33,645 nt of DNA, taken from assembly GCA_944393195.1 (NCBI GenBank), contig CALXZG010000002.1, forward strand, positions 1 through 33,645, written 5' to 3'. A program made the translations under genes and the position numbers. Below, in pieces: positions 31,681-33,645 of this stretch; within the stretch, counting starts at the first letter, position 1; each line of letters begins with the position of its first letter. Under the pieces are notes generated by a model, which worked only from the letters and a program-made list of their open reading frames with translations, had not been told where the DNA came from and ran no database searches. Source of the DNA: an uncultured Alphaproteobacteria bacterium (GTDB taxonomy: Bacteria; Pseudomonadota; Alphaproteobacteria; CAAHEQ01; UBA3637).

Positions 31681-33645
31681 TTAATCAAAATCGATTTTGG
31701 TCGGATTGGTCGTCAAGGTTACCCCACCAACGGCACCAACCGCATTATCCATAAGCGATTGACCGGTGGCACCATAGTCCGTATCCACCAACCCATGCCA
31801 TGTCATCCCTTCAAACTGAGTTCCTTTAAACAAAGTATCCGTCGAATCCTTTGTCGCAACGCCCCACCGGCTTAAATTCATCGTCCGTGTCACGTTACCT
31901 TTGGCATCCTTGATAATAACAACCGAAGACTTGTCCTTTGCATAATTTTGTGTAATAGTTCCCGTCACATTTCCGTCGGTATCCTTCGTCGTTTGCACAA
32001 TATTCTGCGTTCCATCCGGATTCGTCGTCGTCACCGTTTCAACGGATTTACCATCCGCATCTGTTTGAATATCCGTCTCAATAATGGTTCCGTCTTTTTT
32101 CGTAACAGCAGTCACCTTAGAAGACGACCTGTCCGCATTAACCGTTGTGACAGAGCTTACTTTTTCACCGGTCTCATTATTAACGGCATCGTATGTTTCG
32201 GTATAACTCTCAACCGTTCCGTCTGCCTTTAATTTTTCCGTTTTTGTTCCACTGCCACTGCTTAATACCTGACCATCGGCATCCACAATGGCTGTACTGC
32301 TACTCGTCACTCGGTTTCCGTTGGCATCATACGCCACATTTTTCGAATCATTAATCGTATTTCCCTGAGGATCCTGCGCAACGGTCTCCCGTGTCGAACT
32401 GACGCGCCCGTTGGCATCTGTCTTTTCCGTCACCACATTCGATAAAATCGAGTTGCCGTCCTTATCCTTCGTCTCACCCGTCCTATCAACTTGCTTCTTC
32501 GTCACGCTGCCGTCGGGATTGTTCGTCTGACTGTCTTCCTTAATTAAAGCACCCGACGCATCAAAAGTCGTGTTACTGTACTCCCCCGTCACATTATTTT
32601 TCATTTGTGTTTCTGTGACACCATAAGAATTCGTCGTCGTTGTTTCCGTTTTTAACACCTTACTGGCATCATTCGGATCCGCAACAACCACCGACTTTTC
32701 TTTGGAACCGTCCGCCCGTTCCGTCGACGTTATCGTTGTTCCCGTCCGCTCATCAAAGCTGCTTGTTTTGACATCCCCGTTGGCATCCGTGTATTTCGTT
32801 TCACTGGCCACTACTTTACCATCAACCGTCACTTCCTTCTTATAACCGGTTTCCGTGTTAACGGTTTCCGTCGTCGAAGCCAATTTTCCATCGGCCGCAT
32901 ACGCCCATTCCGTCGTTCCTGTTGGGTACGTTTCTGTTACGGTTTTTGTTCCGTCTTTCCGCTCAATCGTCGTCGAAACCGCCCCGGTTTCCTCATTCGC
33001 CTTAACGGTTGTTTTGTTACCAAGGGCATCCGTCGTTTCTACCACATCAATTTCGACATCATGCATTTTACCGTCATTTCCCAGCCTCTGCACAATCTCC
33101 GTCGAACTCTTTGATGAACTTCCATCCGGATATTGCTTTTCGGTCACCCAATTGCCGTTTTCATCCTTATAGTTTGTCATGGTCGACTCTGTTGTTAGGC
33201 CATAACCGCTTTGAACCGTTGTCACCGTTTTGCCCGTTTCGGGATCCGTCGTCACCGTCTGGATAATATCCCCCCGTGTTGTCACCTCTTTTGATTCCAA
33301 CACATTTCCTTTTTCATCCGTCTTTGTTGTTACGGCAACCTCTTCATTATTGGCACCATACGTATATTTGGTCTCTGTCACTTCGCCCGTATCACTGTCA
33401 ACTGACTTGACACCAACTTTGTTCCCCGACTCATCATAACTCGTTGTTGTCGTCACAACCGAATCTCCGGTGAAAAGTCCCCCTTTCTTCGTACTTGTTT
33501 CTACTTCTTCCGTGATCTGACCATTTTCATCATATACTGTTTTCTTCGACGATACCACATCACCGGCAAAAACACCCATACCGCCTTCCGAAGTCACCGT
33601 TGTTGTTTCTTCAATTTTTCCGTCTGCATTTTTTTGACGGTTTAC
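31681..33645 (-). CDS. Thr/Asp/Gly-rich repetitive protein, C-terminal part (cut by window edge)
   Basis: The reading frame stays open to base 33645, so the N-terminus is missing; the GTG at 33597 is internal. The visible 654 residues are tandem beta-like units of about 18-30 residues, each with a turn such as YDENGQITEE, TDEKGNVLES or DADGKSVETV followed by Thr/Val-rich strands. The spacing and the x-D-x-x-G-x-x-x-x turn recall Rhs/YD-repeat or toxin-stalk proteins, although the classic YD motif is sparse. No Cys is present. The last 65 residues (after MNLSRWGVATKDSTDTLF) are not repetitive and may be an end cap or sorting domain. Probably a large secreted or surface protein; the secretion route cannot be seen. 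Confidence 0.85.
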   Translation of the reverse strand, partial: VNRQKNADGKIEETTTVTSEGGMGVFAGDVVSSKKTVYDENGQITEEVETSTKKGGLFTGDSVVTTTTSYDESGNKVGVKSVDSDTGEVTETKYTYGANNEEVAVTTKTDEKGNVLESKEVTTRGDIIQTVTTDPETGKTVTTVQSGYGLTTESTMTNYKDENGNWVTEKQYPDGSSSKSSTEIVQRLGNDGKMHDVEIDVVETTDALGNKTTVKANEETGAVSTTIERKDGTKTVTETYPTGTTEWAYAADGKLASTTETVNTETGYKKEVTVDGKVVASETKYTDANGDVKTSSFDERTGTTITSTERADGSKEKSVVVADPNDASKVLKTETTTTNSYGVTETQMKNNVTGEYSNTTFDASGALIKEDSQTNNPDGSVTKKQVDRTGETKDKDGNSILSNVVTEKTDANGRVSSTRETVAQDPQGNTINDSKNVAYDANGNRVTSSSTAIVDADGQVLSSGSGTKTEKLKADGTVESYTETYDAVNNETGEKVSSVTTVNADRSSSKVTAVTKKDGTIIETDIQTDADGKSVETVTTTNPDGTQNIVQTTKDTDGNVTGTITQNYAKDKSSVVIIKDAKGNVTRTMNLSRWGVATKDSTDTLFKGTQFEGMTWHGLVDTDYGATGQSLMDNAVGAVGGVTLTTNPTKIDFD

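Overview
The window looks like a piece of an alphaproteobacterial chromosome. The housekeeping proteins (SecA, AlaS, HtpG, RsmI, RecX, and a ComEC that lacks the metallo-beta-lactamase tail) fit that class. The many short type IV pilin-like proteins with the N-terminal signature GRSMVEMLGVLA are, from memory, typical of uncultured gut Alphaproteobacteria (RF32-like lineages). That lineage assignment is inference, not proof. No tRNA, rRNA, CRISPR array, transposase gene or phage gene was seen.

Layout. 1-185 is the start of a pilin-like gene cut by the window edge. secA follows (549-3191, -). 3367-5411 is a cluster of three short pilin-like genes (+, -, +) that share an identical leader and 5' coding part but have different or duplicated 3' parts. 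htpG and an ADP-forming acyl-CoA synthetase follow on the minus strand. 9687-12824 is the LpoA-like / rsmI / yraN / BON-lipoprotein envelope block, with the LpoA-like gene transcribed divergently. 12981-13607 is an unrecognised gene. 13632-14071 is a cluster of REP-like palindromes. 14216-15619 is a long Cys-rich pilin-like protein whose leader peptide has been lengthened in frame by two REP-like units. alaS follows on the minus strand, then an unrecognised membrane-anchored protein on plus, and tpiA-secG-eno on minus.

22245-23405 is a two-gene plus-strand unit: a small His/Cys/Asp-tailed protein, then an exported transglutaminase-fold protein that appears to have lost its catalytic Cys and His. 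hslO (Hsp33) and recX are divergent from one shared -10 region. 30653-24802 on the minus strand is a tightly packed seven-gene run: lgt, DUF2062, pgeF, a nucleotidyltransferase, a lipoprotein, comEC and a small lipoprotein. The window ends with an unrecognised membrane-anchored protein and the C-terminal 650 or so residues of a Thr/Asp/Gly-rich repetitive protein that runs off the edge.

The genes join protein export and envelope biogenesis (secA, secG, lgt, LpoA-like, DolP-like), proteostasis (htpG, hslO), lower glycolysis (tpiA, eno) and acetate/acyl-CoA energy metabolism. The most unusual content is the pilin-like family: shared 5' cassettes with diverged tails in inverted orientation, conserved dyad sites upstream, and a REP-derived leader extension. 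Many genes have a clear sigma70-type promoter with 17-bp spacing, which helped fix start codons.
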